Assembly: GCA_030278955.1 (NCBI GenBank)
Contig: JAOANR010000003.1
Coordinates: forward strand, 56,351,628 to 56,415,627
DNA: 64,000 nt
Origin: Hygrophila difformis
Taxonomy: Eukaryota; Streptophyta; Magnoliopsida; Lamiales; Acanthaceae
Direction of reading: 5' to 3'
This document shows positions 23,924 to 36,189 of this stretch, piece by piece. A program made the translations under genes and the position numbers. Within the stretch, counting starts at the first letter, position 1. Every line of letters starts with the position of its first letter. The notes beneath the pieces are model-generated. The model saw only the letters and a list, made by a program, of their open reading frames with translations. It did no database searches and was not told the DNA's origin.

Positions 23924-24535
23924 GAGTACGAATACGGGTGCAATCACCAAAGTCTGCTGTACATCAAGGCACCAATCTCAACCGTTCATTTAAAATCCAA
24001 CGGTTCAAAATGTAAAATGGTAAAGTTGTCCAAAAAAAATTATAATGTCAAGCTGCTGAAAAATACACACAATGGTATCGTTGAAAAATACTGTATATGT
24101 CGTTGAAATACACACAGTTCGTCGCTGAAATACACTTAGCTCATCGCTGAAAATATATTAAACAAAGAATTGGCGTTCCAACTTTTATAAAGTCGCTGAA
24201 ATGCACAATATCAAGTAGCTGAAAAATATTATAGCTTGTCACTAAAATATACTAATAAAGCATCGCTGAAATATACTATGTCGCCGAAAGTATACGGAAG
24301 GCGCGCTGAAAACAATATGCATGTCACTAAAAACAATATATTAATATCAATAAATCGTTGAAAAGTACATACGTTATCGCTGAAATGTACTAAAGTATAT
24401 TTTGGAGTAATATAGCAAAATTACATTTTTTACCCTTCCAATTCATCTCAACCGTTGATTTTAAAACTTAATCAACGGTGGGAAGTTTCCGCAGTACATC
24501 ATGTCATTCCTCTTAGTCGCACCCTAACAATGGCC
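23924..24535. mobile_element. MULE-like element with GTCGCTGAAAT repeats (612 bp)
   Basis: Flanked by perfect 9-bp repeats attaaataa (23915-23923, 24536-24544). The inner part of the ends is inverted (GGGTGCAATC / GGGTGCGAC). The interior holds about a dozen degenerate copies of tcgctgaaa(t/a)ac spaced 20-35 bases. Flanking the repeats are the family words ctcaaccgttcatttaaaat and ctcaaccgttgattttaaaa. Same family as 37503-39333 and 60031-61491. No ORF. Confidence 0.8.
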
Positions 24536-24692
24536 ATTAAATAAAATACAACAAAATTTGGTCGACATTGAGTGTTTAATATTATTAATTGTATTTTTGT
24601 TTTAAAAAAAAAAGAACATTCCCCATGCGCAGCAGACAAAAAAAATATTACTAGTATATAATAAAAAATGGCTCTTATTAACAAAAATACTA

Positions 24693-24881
24693 CTCCCTCA
24701 GTCCCAACTGAAATGTCCTACTTACTATTTTTTTATGTCTCAATACAAATGTCTTATTTCTATAAATAAAAAATAATTTTCCCCTCCAACAATTATGTGA
24801 ACCACATCATATACTCACAAATCAACTCTACCTTAATTCACGTACCCAAAGTAACAAGATATTTGTAATAGGATGAGGGAA
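24693..24881. mobile_element. Mariner/Stowaway-type MITE
   Basis: TA-bounded, with ends CTCCCTCAGTCCCAACTG and, inverted, TTCCCTCATCCTATTACAA. Interior like the copy at 39343-39532 (aaatgtcctactta, ccttaattc). Confidence 0.7.
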
Positions 24882-25062
24882 TACTAGTATAGTAACAAAA
24901 AACGGCTCACATATTCATATTACCGGTTGCTTTGTCTGGATTTAAACTGTTTCTCAACTCCACCATATATACAAGCAGACTGAGCCATAGAACATGGACC
25001 AATTTCCTCAACACATGTTCTATACAATCCATCCTTCAAACTTAGATAGTATTCAACCTATT

Positions 25063-26316
25063 TTACATGATGTTCTGCACAAATTTATTCATCTGGCTCG
25101 CAGGAACTCCATCCCCACAAACAGAGCTCAATTCATTAACCAGTGAAGGATGCGGTAGCAAGCCACCCATCTTCATCTCACGAACAAGTCTAAGCGCCTC
25201 AACACAACGCCCATGCCGCACATAATGGAAAAGCAATGCATTGTAGCACACGGCGTTCCTTGTTTCTCCTCCACTCGCAAATACTCTGGCTGCACCAGGT
25301 AGAAAATTACATCTTCCATACATGTCCACCAATGCCGACTGCACAAAAACATTTGATTCAAGCCCTAATCTAAGCACACTAGCATGTATTTCGCGGCCTG
25401 ATCTCATATCCCCTAACCTTCCACACGCCTTGAGAACAATGGAAAATGTGTGCGCATTTTTCGTCACTCCTTCCTTTACTAGCTCCCTGAAGACCCTAAT
25501 TGCCCCCTCGAAATCGTCATCATTACACAAGTTCATAATCCAAGACGTCCACACAGCTGTATTCCGACCATGAACCTGCTCAAAAACACTCTTTGCACAC
25601 TTGAAACACTTCAGTTTCCCATAAAAATTAACCAAAAAGCTATTCAAGAAATGATTTGACGTGTAACCCATTTTCCACAGCCAACCGTGCAATTGGAATC
25701 CAAGCTCAATATCCGACATGTGCAAGCAAGATTTGAGAACACACACAAGCATTCCAGCAACCGTTATCTCACTCTGATGATCGCTGAAATTTTCAGCCCT
25801 CACTTCCCTCAGCATTTCCACAAAGAGCTTCACAGCTTCAGTATAGTCCTCACTTTCGACACAAGCGGCAATCACAATCGCCCACGAGTTCAAATCCCTC
25901 AGAAACATTTGATCGAACAGTTGATGCGCATCTTCATAACACCCACAGGAAGCGTACATCAGAAGAACCCTGTTGAGCAAGGGCAAATCCAATCGAAGCC
26001 CACTGCTTCTTCTAATGTGCCGATGCACCTCAATCGCCTTCACGGGGTCGCCCAAAGCGGTGCATTCTTTGATGAGGGAAGCATAAATGTGCGTAGGTAT
26101 AGTTAATTTGAGGCTGTCCATCAAACGCAAAATGTCGGAGGGGGTTGAAGTGATGGGCTTGCGGGGTGATTTCCGTGGCCGAGGCGTGATTCTTGTGGGT
26201 TTGGGAGGACTAGAATCGGGCTTTTGGACGGGGAAAGTGATTCGAATTGGAGGGTTTGGAATGAAATTGTTTAGGTTATCACAAGGAAAGTGAGGTTTCG
26301 GAGCTAAGGTTTCCAT
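25063..26316 (-). CDS. Pentatricopeptide repeat protein (At1g31790-like)
   Basis: Intronless, 417 residues. PPR proteins bind organellar RNA and act in its editing, splicing or stability. Residues 1-60 are Pro/Ser/Lys/Arg-rich, as in an organelle targeting peptide. From about residue 75 to 400 there are degenerate PPR helices, for example ASLIKECTALGDPVKAIEVH, NRVLLMYASCGCYEDAHQLF, SALVDMYGRCNFLPGAARVF and NALLFHYVRHGRCVEALRLV. The MYG-type spacing suggests a PLS-like protein; no E or DYW domain follows, and the protein ends NKFVQNIM. In Arabidopsis the PPR gene At1g31790 neighbours COG6 (At1g31780), matching the position here beside COG6-B. The start codon lies only about 20 bases from the unit B boundary, so its upstream region is now mostly former COG6 intron 1 sequence. 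Confidence 0.92.
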   Translation of the reverse strand: METLAPKPHFPCDNLNNFIPNPPIRITFPVQKPDSSPPKPTRITPRPRKSPRKPITSTPSDILRLMDSLKLTIPTHIYASLIKECTALGDPVKAIEVHRHIRRSSGLRLDLPLLNRVLLMYASCGCYEDAHQLFDQMFLRDLNSWAIVIAACVESEDYTEAVKLFVEMLREVRAENFSDHQSEITVAGMLVCVLKSCLHMSDIELGFQLHGWLWKMGYTSNHFLNSFLVNFYGKLKCFKCAKSVFEQVHGRNTAVWTSWIMNLCNDDDFEGAIRVFRELVKEGVTKNAHTFSIVLKACGRLGDMRSGREIHASVLRLGLESNVFVQSALVDMYGRCNFLPGAARVFASGGETRNAVCYNALLFHYVRHGRCVEALRLVREMKMGGLLPHPSLVNELSSVCGDGVPASQMNKFVQNIM

Positions 26317-26337
26317 CTACTGCCGTCGCCGCCCCAC

Positions 26338-29300
26338 CAAATTAATCGCCGTTTTCCGTCGCCGCTGAATTCCGGAGTCTTTAGGAAAGTATACTGGCGT
26401 TGCTTAGAGCTTGATTAACGTGGTATGTTACCGATTTCAAGGCGTCTGGGGATAATTGAGCTAAATATAAGTAGCACGTGTATTAAACCTGATGATGTGC
26501 TCTATGATAGCCGAATCAAGCAATTGAACTGCAAGAAAATGTGATGATTCTACTGCTCATGTCGCAAGTTCGACTTTACTGCAGAATTCTTACAATAGTG
26601 CTGTCCTAATGTTCTTCCTTTATTTGACATAAAACCACCAAGCTGCGACTTTTTATTATTTTTTATTGCTTCAGTAACATGACTCTGGCATGCTTGTGAT
26701 TGTTATTACTATTATTTTTTATTATTAGTTTTTTTGTGCATAGTTGCTTATTTTGCTATAAATTCTATGATGTAGTTATATATGAACACACAGATGTCTT
26801 TCACTCATGTAATCTTTTGGTTGGAGAATAATCTTAAAAGTATCTGTTGGTTTTTTAGGCCTTGGACCGTGTTGCGGACGAGGTTAATGCCCTGGCTGAA
26901 TGTTGTGATAAGTATGTGTTAATTCTCTTATTAGTATTACTTTTTCCTTATATATCTCTTTCATCCGTCTAACCTTGTGTATTGTGATGGAATAACTAGG
27001 TCCTGGTTTTTAACTGTGTTTTTTTAATTCTTTAAAGATGAGAACTACTATGTAAAAGTTTGTGCTAGGATGTTGATAGTAAGTAGGGGTGGGCAAAAAA
27101 ATCGAACCGAACCGTTGAACCGCTGATCCGAACCGAAACCGAATCGAATTTTCGGTTAACCGGGGTGTTCAGTTCGGTTACAAATACCTTAACACAGGTA
27201 TTTGTTCGGTTCGGTTCGGTTTCGATTTTCCAGATTTTTTTCTCCCGGTTAACCGAACCGAACCGTATATTATTATTATTATTAAAATATAATTTTTAAA
27301 TATATTTTTTATATAATATACTTACTCCAAAAAATAACAAAGTTCAAATTTCTGTAGCCCTAATTCATACATTTCACACTACCCATCCACTCCAGCGCCG
27401 CTCTGTTCTCATATCCGGTCATCCCCTTCTGCCTTCCGGCCTTGATAGAGGAACAACACCGCACCCCTCCCCTTCCTTCGAGCTCATCCCTTTCCGGCCT
27501 TCCCTTCCTTCACGAGACCGCTCAGCGTTCATCCCTGTTGTTGCAATCGCTGGCTCGCTGCACATCCCCGTCGCGGTAGCTGTTCGTCCCCGCCGCTCAT
27601 CTCCTTCCGGCGTTCCCTTCGGCGAGGCCCCCATCCGGCCTTCCCTTCCTCCCGTCACTGCTTTGCATCTCGCCGAATCTTGAAGGTAAACTTCCCAATA
27701 TAATGATTTAAGCAATACTTGGTACAGATCCATTAAGCTTCAATATAGTGCCTTTAGCTTCATCAATATTATAAGATAAAGACTACATTTTTACTTGTAG
27801 TATTATGATTTTTTTAGCCATTCACAGTTTACTCCTCATCCAATAGTATTATTCGAACAGATCCATGTTGTTCTTGTTAGTTCTTGACTCTGAATTAGAA
27901 GAAGCACCAATTTTGAAGAATGCATATATACTACTTGTGAATGGCTAATAATACCGTCCCAACCACACGATATTGTGTCTGTCCTCGACTACACCATTCA
28001 TCACCATTCACCATTTGTTTTTATGAGTTTTCAGTTTACCCCTCATTCATATTGTGTTCTCTTGTTTGAATATAGATTTATGGAGTCAATGGGTTCAAAA
28101 ACCAGTGGTAATGTCGTGGAAGCAGAATCATCCCAACCATTAGAAGACTAGCCTTGAAGATGATTTGAGTTAAAGTAAATGTTTAATCAAATAATGTTGT
28201 TTAAACATGTCTCTAGCTTTAATGTGATATATGGTTATATGAATTAGTGGATGCCTGCTCTACTTGTTTAAAATACTTGCTTTAAATATTTGGAATTGTG
28301 ACATGGGTGGCTGCTGCTATCTATCTCCTGGTTATGGGTGCTCACTGCTCAAGTCCATTAGCATTATTTTCTAATATGGGGTATATACCATTCAGTGTCT
28401 TGTATTATATGCTTATTATGATGATAATTCTCATTATTACAACATTAAAGCTGATGATAAGTATTATAGGACAATTTGTCTCTCAATAATTGACTGCCCA
28501 TTGCTTAATTAGTGACTAATTATGTACAGTTTACTTTTGCTACTATGTGGCTTATGAATGTCAAAAGTACAATTATATTTATAGTGTTTTTCATATGCCT
28601 TTCCATTTCTAATTGTCAAACTTTGATAACACTTTCTGCTTTGTCTTCCGATGCATCTAATCTACATCTGTCTTATTTAGCAGATGTCTGGAAGCTGACC
28701 ACAACTTGTAATTTCCTTGTTCACTTTCTGCTTGTGTGTAAATATTAAAACCTTGTTCACTTTCTGCTTGTGTGTAAATATTAAAACTCACTACCTCTGC
28801 ATGCTTGAAGAGCCTTGAAGACTCACTATAGTCAAAAGACAAAAGTCCATGAAGACTCACTAGGGCTCATCAAATATAGTAATGGAGTCATACCTCATAT
28901 AGTTCGTCTCCATTACAGTCAAGATGGTACATATAGTTTAACAAAGAAAAACAAATAATATATTTTATTCGTAGATCAAAAAAAATTGTGCATGTTTAGA
29001 AAATATTTATATCTTATCCTTGCTCTTTACCCTACAGTGTTAATTGGCTATATCTCTTGTTGAATCTTGCAGCTATTACTAATTTGTTTGGAGAAAAGAA
29101 TTGAAGACGCCGAATATTTTGTTATATGAGGATGATTTGGTCTAATTATGTTGTGTATATATACTTTGATAATTATTTTGTGTAAGATTGTGATTGATTG
29201 GTTTTTTATTTTGGATATTTATTCTCTAAACTTGTTTTTTAAATTTTCTGATTCGGTTCGATTCGATTCGGTTCGGTTTATATTATTTGCAAATAGGAGA

Positions 29301-32300
29301 TCATTTTTTCGGTTAACCGACATTCAAGTTATTCGAAGAGTATATATATCATATGCTAGCTCGGTTCGGTTCGGTTCGAGTAATCCGCAAATAGTTGCAT
29401 TTTTCTCGGTTAACCGAAATTTCGGTTAACCGAATTTTTCAGTTCGGTTTCGGTTACTAATTTCGAATATTTGCTCGGTTCGGTTCGGTTAGCAAATATC
29501 TGAAAAACCCCGAGTATCCGAACCGTGCCCACCCCTAATAGTAAGGGTGTCATTATCATACATAAGTAGTGCCACTAGAGGAGGCTGAGAGTTACATAAT
29601 AATCAAGTGGGAGTGTCACAGTTCTGTCTTCAGGCTCAAAATCTCCCAATTATCTGAAAAGTTTAAGCTATTCAGCCATGAGTTCTTTCTGTCCAATGGC
29701 TTTATTTTATTCCATATGTAAGTTCATCTACCGGCATTGTGCAACAACCATCCCTTTTTAAAGTATGATTGAATTCTGACTCTGCGTGCCTTCAGTCATT
29801 TTCCATGTACTGCTTGTGGAGAATAAAGTTCAAAAAATTATCCACTTACTCAATAACAGTGTAAACGGATTCATCATTTGATTATATGTTTTATGGACCA
29901 GGATTGCGAAAACTTTAAGCAATTGTAATGCTACGACTGGTGATATTATCAGTACCACTGAGAGGCTTAAGCAAGAACTTGAAATGACTACACTGAGGCA
30001 AGAGATAGCGTCGTGCTTCCGTCGTGATTATCAGCTCTTCACTGACGAGGTGTTGAAATCCTCTAAATTTTAAACTTGTCGCAGCCTTCTGGTTAAATTA
30101 AACTTTGATTAGCTTAACCATCAATGTTTTTAAATACCCCTTTTAGATAAATGCACTTCTTGCTCATGTTCACAAAATACATGCCAACTGCAAAGTATTG
30201 CTGAGGACACACCACCAGGTTTGCCATCATTACTGGTACCACTCTTTATTTGTCATAATTTTTAAATGTGTGTGTGTGTGTGTGTGTCTGTTTCGTGTGT
30301 TTCAATATATATAATTTGTCAGTTTGTCTAAACGTCTGGTAATGTATTAAATAAACAATTTGTTTATTGGAAGTAATTTGAAGACTATTTTCAGCGAGCA
30401 GGTTTGGAGCTTATGGATATGATGGCTGTCTACCAGGAAGGGGCTTATGAACGACTATGCAGGTGAGTTAAAATATCATTTGTTTTGGTGGACTGAAGAA
30501 AAAAATGCATTCACAGTAATTTCAACTTTCATCTTCTGTCTGCATTTTATTCAGTGAACTTATGTATTATTGTTACAAGATGCGTTGTTTGGATGCACTC
30601 TTACCCCCACTTTCGTTTTTCCATTTCGGACATGAGGCCCACAAATTATTCAAACATAAAACATCTATTTTTGCTCAAACTCAAGAGAAATCAAACAAAA
30701 ATTCGACCTCAAAACACTTCAAAATGCAACCAAAAATTATGTTGGGCTTGCTGAGGTTAATCTAGTTCAGTTTTTCTATTCTTTAGATGCAGGAATTTCC
30801 CCAATTTTCTCCATCTTGATATATTAGGACTATGTCTGGTTCAAAGATTTAGTAGGGAGAAGAAGGAAAGAAAATAACAATGCTATTTGGTTGATAGAAA
30901 TAAGAAGGAAAAGTTGAACGGATTAGATGGACAATCACTTGAAGCAAACGTAAATTTTAGGATTTCTGTCTTTCACATAATTTTTTATTTTATTTTGTTT
31001 TATTTTTGTATTTTCTGTCAATATTCTCTTTCTCTGTCACTAGAATAAAACAAATCATATTCTTGTTTTTGGTTGATTATGTAATTTTACCTTTTTCCGG
31101 ACGAGTATTTAAGCGAAATCACGTACGAAAGTCAATTTCTTTACACTTTCCTTGGCTGTTTATTTTTCTTTGAATTGCATTGCACTAAACAGAGACTAAT
31201 GCTTCATTTCATTATGTACCTACATCATTCTTTTGCTAGCAAATTTTCATAGCCTTGCCAGGATTAGCCTAATTTTTGTTTTGTATTTCTTTTTTCTTGT
31301 GCTTTTTTTATACCTGTTTTTGAATGCACAAATTTGACATTTACAGTTTATTGCACAGTAAAACTCCAACCCATCTTACTGGTAGCCAATCCCCTGTAAG
31401 AATGTAGGATGAATATGATGCAAATTGAATGCATAGTCTGTATATGAACCCATGTATGGAAATTGCTTGAACCTGATTCAGTGGTAGATACTGGACCTAT
31501 TGCTCAAAGATTCTCCAAAATTTCGGAAAATGATGTTGGAAAAACAGAGCCGGACTTAACGTTTGTTCTGGACAGAATCTTTGAAGGAGTATGCAGGCCA
31601 TTTAAAGTGAGAGTTGAACAAGTTTTGCAGTCACAACCAAGCCTTATAATTTCATACAAGCTCAGCATTACTCTGGAATTTTACTGCCACACAGTGAGTT
31701 CTGCCTGACAAGCACAAACAGTTCATGAAGTTCTTTGTTGTTTTCTTTTACATTGAGTACTAATTGTTGCCTACAGATATCAGACTTGCTAGGTAGGGAA
31801 ACAGCACTCATTCATACACTTTGGGCACTCAAGGATGCTGCTCAGAAAACGTTTTTTGACATACTGAAAACTCGGGGAGAGAAGCTTTTGCGATATCCAC
31901 CCCTGGTTGCTGTTGATCTTTCTCCACCTCCTGCACTAAGGGAAGGAGTGTCAGTGCTGCTTGAAATAATTGAAAATTATGACAGTATGATGGTTCCCGT
32001 CTCAGGGGAGAAACCTTCTTTTGAACCGGTCATATCTGCTTTTCTAGATCCTATTATTCAGGTGTGTTTTATGGATCATTTAATGGCGTTTTTCATTATT
32101 AAATTCACTTTTATGCTGAAAGTTGGCCAAGTATAACAAATTTACTGGACTATAATCTTGTAAAAATGCCTCCATAACTTGGCCAGTACTGGTCTTTAAT
32201 TATATCCTATTATCCTTTTAACCTTGCATTGTGATGTGTTAATTTCCTGTTTGAATCACAATGCTACTCTTGAATACCTTGTTCAAGCATTTTGGTTTGG

Positions 32301-33173
32301 GTAATTTACTTGTCTTGGCTTCCCTGAAATTTTTGGCCGAGATTGGCATATGTGATTAATGTGAGTTTTTTGTGTGATAAACCGAAATCTGGTGCTTGTG
32401 TTCAGATGTGTGAACAAGCAGCAGAGGCACACATATCCAGGGGGATAGCTCCATCACCAAGTAAACTTAAGGCTACCCCCGATTCATCTCAACTCCGCAG
32501 GTCATCCATAGATGCTATTTTAGATAGCAGTTCATCTGCCACTTCATCTTTGGTATATGTTTGCCCCTTCACTTAATATTCCTGTTATCCTAACCACCAA
32601 TGACACACTGGCATCATATGACTGTACATTCTGTTCTATGCAGATCAGGGAAACACTGTCTACTGTCTAGGATATTTCTGATCAACTGCCTGTGTGCCAT
32701 CCGACAACCCTAGCTAGGACATGAGGTTGCATTCGAATATGTGGAAACTCGGATCAATGATAGATGCCCACATACGCGGTCTTGTAGAGAAAGAAGTCCA
32801 TGTACTTCTGCGAAAATGTGGGCTATCAAACAAGATGTCCCACTTCTACAATTCTTCAAAGAATATGGAAGAGGGTGACTCAGGTTCTACCCAGCCACTG
32901 GCAGAGACAGAAGAAATGTCCCCTGCTGCACTTTCCGAGTGTCTGAAGGCCTTCTTTGGCCTCATTTTAGGAAGTGAAAGCTCCCTGCCCGAGTTTGACC
33001 AGATGCAGGTACCCAGTCTGAGGTCGGAAGCCTGCCTTCATCCGGCGTCGTCCCTCACCGAAACATATGAAGTCATATACAAGGCAATCATGGATCCAAA
33101 GAACGGGTACCCAGATCCCCGGTCGCTCGCCAGACACCCTCCTGATCAGATTAGAACCATTCTGGGAATATGA
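26338..33173 (+). pseudogene. COG6: COG6 copy B, broken
   Basis: A partial duplicate of COG6-A. The matching region starts at shared 5' sequence (26338-26378) and jumps straight to former intron 1, so exon 1 with the start codon is gone. Remaining exons: 26859-26911, 29902-30049, 30147-30218 (36 bases lost inside), 30395-30462, then exons 6 and 7 and the start of 8 are absent (a deletion joined at attgcttg, near 31466), 31466-31693, 31777-32061, 32406-32552 and 32644-33173. The last exon has a 7-bp duplication near 32655 (actgtctactgtcta), a TAG-containing change near 32710 and a 2-bp loss near 32740, which break the frame. A 2.45-kb hAT element sits in intron 2. Splice sites of the remaining exons are intact, so transcripts are possible but no COG6 protein is. 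Confidence 0.93.
27084..29537. mobile_element. Deleted hAT transposon (2454 bp) in COG6-B intron 2
   Basis: Flanked by 8-bp repeats atagtaag (27076-27083, 29538-29545); COG6-A has this once (near 5015). Inverted ends TAGGGGTGGGCA. Both subterminal regions are dense in CGGTTCGG and GGTTAACCGAA words. Inside is a C-rich, UTR-like stretch (27360-27680) and a short reading frame (28080-28151, starting MESMGSKTSGN and ending after 23 residues). That frame could be the first codons of a lost transposase. It also carries a 36-bp tandem duplication (28716-28751, 28752-28787). Confidence 0.9.
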
Positions 33174-33654
33174 AGGTTCGTACTGATTGCCTCCCTCCAC
33201 TATTATTTGTTTGTCTGATCTAATACATACATTCATTTTCTTTGTATAAGCCTCTCACCATTTAAAGATTTCATACACCAATGCAATGTGATGATTTTTA
33301 TGTAACTTGGAACTTTCAATAGTTATATTTACCCGGTTCAAATTTTGAATAGATTTTTCTTCGAAAAACAATTGAATATATGTATTTTTTTATTATAATC
33401 TTTGTGAAACAAAGGGATATGTTAAGCATTTTAGAGACTCAATAGTAATCTCAAGGAAGATCTCTCTCAAAACAGCAAAACAGTTTTATTAATCCACAAG
33501 ACTCAGAATCCTAAATATGTTGTTTAAGCAACTAGAATTTCATAACTACTCAATTCAATTGGCATTAGAGTATTAGAGGGACCAGACCAAATGATGGTGA
33601 GGCTGATATTATGATTCCATTGGACATTCTAATTCTCTGGTGAATCAGTACCTG

Positions 33655-33694
<40 letters not shown>

Positions 33695-34310
33695 ATCTTC
33701 ATCACATGACTCCAGGACAGATTTTAATTATCTCAAGGAAAGAGCGGCTTCTGAGCTCGGACAAATCCCAGCAAATCAGATGCATGTTCTTCACTCACCA
33801 TAGAGCGAGAGGTTCATACTCAAGAACTTGATAATTACCTGATCGTTCTTCCCTGCTATACTACATATCAACAAGGTTGGTAGCCTGGCTGTTATGCAAC
33901 TCCGAAATATTGATACGATTAAATGGTCTTTGCTATGGAACTAGATTATTAGTGCTTACAAGTCTTGGCAGCAAATATGTCCTGAAGGTTGAAGTTCTCT
34001 AATAGGTGAAAAAGTCGGTGATGAATTCCTTAATTATACCTAGAATGACTCTAGCTCAGGATGGGTCTGATGTCTGTGGTAGGATCAGATCCCCTTGAAG
34101 TTTGAGCGCCAATTCTCGATCATTATATGCTGTACTATGACCATTAACACAAGCTTAGGTCAATCCCTCTCACATGTTTGGGTCTGTTTTTTCCGTTTTT
34201 TTTTTTTTTAAAAAAAAATCACATTTTTATTATGTGGCCTCCACATGGAGATGGTATATGTGAGTTGAACAAATTTATTTTTAGCAAAGCATACCTTCTT
34301 TTCCATTATT
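33174..34310. other. COG6-B 3' flank and unit B-specific intergenic DNA
   Basis: To about 33480 it matches the COG6-A 3' flank. From 33481 to about 34690 it has no counterpart in unit A. The (AT)n run 33657-33692 lies in it. No gene recognised. Confidence 0.6.
33657..33692. repeat. (AT)n microsatellite
   Basis: About 18 AT dinucleotides without interruption. Confidence 0.95.
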
Positions 34311-34316
34311 TACTTA

Positions 34317-34602
34317 GAGCCTCTCCAACTGAATACAAAAACACAAAAATTGTGTAGATTTTGGCCCAATGGAACCTCAAACGCAAACGCAAACTGCGTT
34401 TTCAATCATTTTGCAGCAACTCAAATGCATATTTGAGTTTGTAATATTCATAACACAAAATATTCATTTGGGTTTGAGGATTTAAAAAGAGATTATTTTA
34501 TGAAATATTCTTTTGGGTTTGAGTTTAGTATTTTTGGTTGGAGATAAAGTACTGTTTACTCTACTTTTTGTTTGAGTTTAGCATTCTTTGTTGGAGATTG
34601 TC
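34317..34602. mobile_element. PIF/Harbinger-like MITE
   Basis: Flanked by TTA (34314-34316, 34603-34605), with ends GAGCCTCTCCAACTG and, inverted, GACAATCTCCAACAA. The interior is rich in ttgggtttgag repeats. Similar ends occur in the element at 17174-18183. Confidence 0.72.
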
Positions 34603-35371
34603 TTACAAGACTCACAAACATAGTCTTAATGGTCCTCATTCAGATGTCGCAACCCTCGATCCATACCACATGGACCTTACAATCTAGTTGACATCGATGG
34701 AATGCTCCGCTCTGTCAAAATCCTCGAAGGTCGTGCCACCTACTGCCGCCGCTGCTATGTCAGAACTTACAAATTCTTGATCGAATGTGTCTTAGGTTTC
34801 CCATCTTCCTCAATGTCTTCGTCGGTCTCAACTCCTTCAATGCCTCCTCGCTTCGTACATTAGCCCTAACCCTCACTAACAGGAACGTCTATAATTTTTC
34901 GAAGTATGTTGCGTCATTTAACAGATTATATAAAGAAACGTGACTCATTAGAATGAAAAATTCAAAATTTGGGGTTTAAATATAATAAAATAAAAGTGTT
35001 GGGGCCAATTTATGATTAAAAAAAATAACTAAATCGATTAATGCTACAAAAGTTATTGGACTAAATTGGTTATTAAGAAAGATTAATGACATTTTTTTTT
35101 TGTTGAACATAGATGAATGACTAAATTGATAATTAAAGATATTTACGGGATAATTTAATCCCTTAATTAATGCCACATCATTTATTTAGAGTAATTAGGG
35201 GCCAAATGAGAAAATTAAAATATTTGGAGTATGAGAACGAAATTGGTAATTAAAAATATATACAGTACTAAAAGAATTGTAATTCGTGCGCATATGCACC
35301 ACATTGAAATGAAAGGTCGATCCTTTTATGACGGCTACCCACCCCAAGCCCCAACCTAACGCTATGAAGTA

Positions 35372-35862
35372 CTCCATCCGTCCCGCGAATTGTGGCTCGT
35401 TTCTTTTGGGCACGGTAATTTATGTGGTGGAGTGTGGTGAGGTTTAGTGGTTAAAGTGATGTGGGTATTTGTGTTTAAAATTTAAATAAATTTTGACTTT
35501 CTTTATGTTTAATTTTGACAAAATATTATTGTAATTATTAAATTAGAGAAAAATATTCAAATGTGGTCTTGTTAGAATCGTCTAGACGTCTAGATTTAGA
35601 ATATATATTTTATATAATTTTTATTTGTACCAATTTTAAAAAATAAAGAATTAAAGAAATGCAGGGGACTTTGTATAGAAAAATAAAATTGTATTGGGAG
35701 TTGTGCAGAATAGTAAAAGTGATTACTTTTAATGGGATTTAGAAATCATTAAGATTCTAATCATATTAATATTAATTAAATTTATCTAAAAAAGGAAAGT
35801 GGTCACAATTCGTGGGACAACCCAAAGAGGAATACGAGCCACAATTCGTGGGACGGAGGGAG
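35372..35862. mobile_element. Mariner/Stowaway-type MITE (491 bp)
   Basis: TA-flanked. Terminal inverted repeats of about 29 bases: CTCCATCCGTCCCGCGAATT / CTCCCTCCGTCCCACGAATT, both continuing GTGGCTCGT. The interior keeps ttgttagaatcgtct and nnnaccaatttt words. The empty site is in unit A near 11082. Confidence 0.85.
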
Positions 35863-36189
35863 TACTTAATTTGGTCAAGATAATTAAAGAATTAGAATAG
35901 CATTTTTGTTGCTATATTAAGCACCATAAATTATTTGGTTAGCATTTTTATGTATGTGCACCCAAGGTTTCAAATGTTGGTTTTTTGTATTGATATCGAG
36001 CTCGTAAATTTATGGAAATTCGAAGATATTTGAAATTTTGATTTCAATTTTGATGAAATTATGTAATTTGTATAAAATGTTGGAAATTCTAACTAAATTT
36101 CAGATATTTCTTTCTAACTTTTTTTTTCGTTAGATATTTTAAAGTTAAGAAAATAATATTTATTTAATATACAGAAATAAATAAATTAT

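Noticed and set aside
25322..26293. Plus-strand ORFs opposite the PPR gene
   Set aside because: Shadows of the PPR reading frame; no family features.
27419..27733. 104-residue minus-strand ORF in the hAT derivative
   Set aside because: Low-complexity Arg/Gly/Glu-rich reading of a C-rich segment, no domain, no conserved context.
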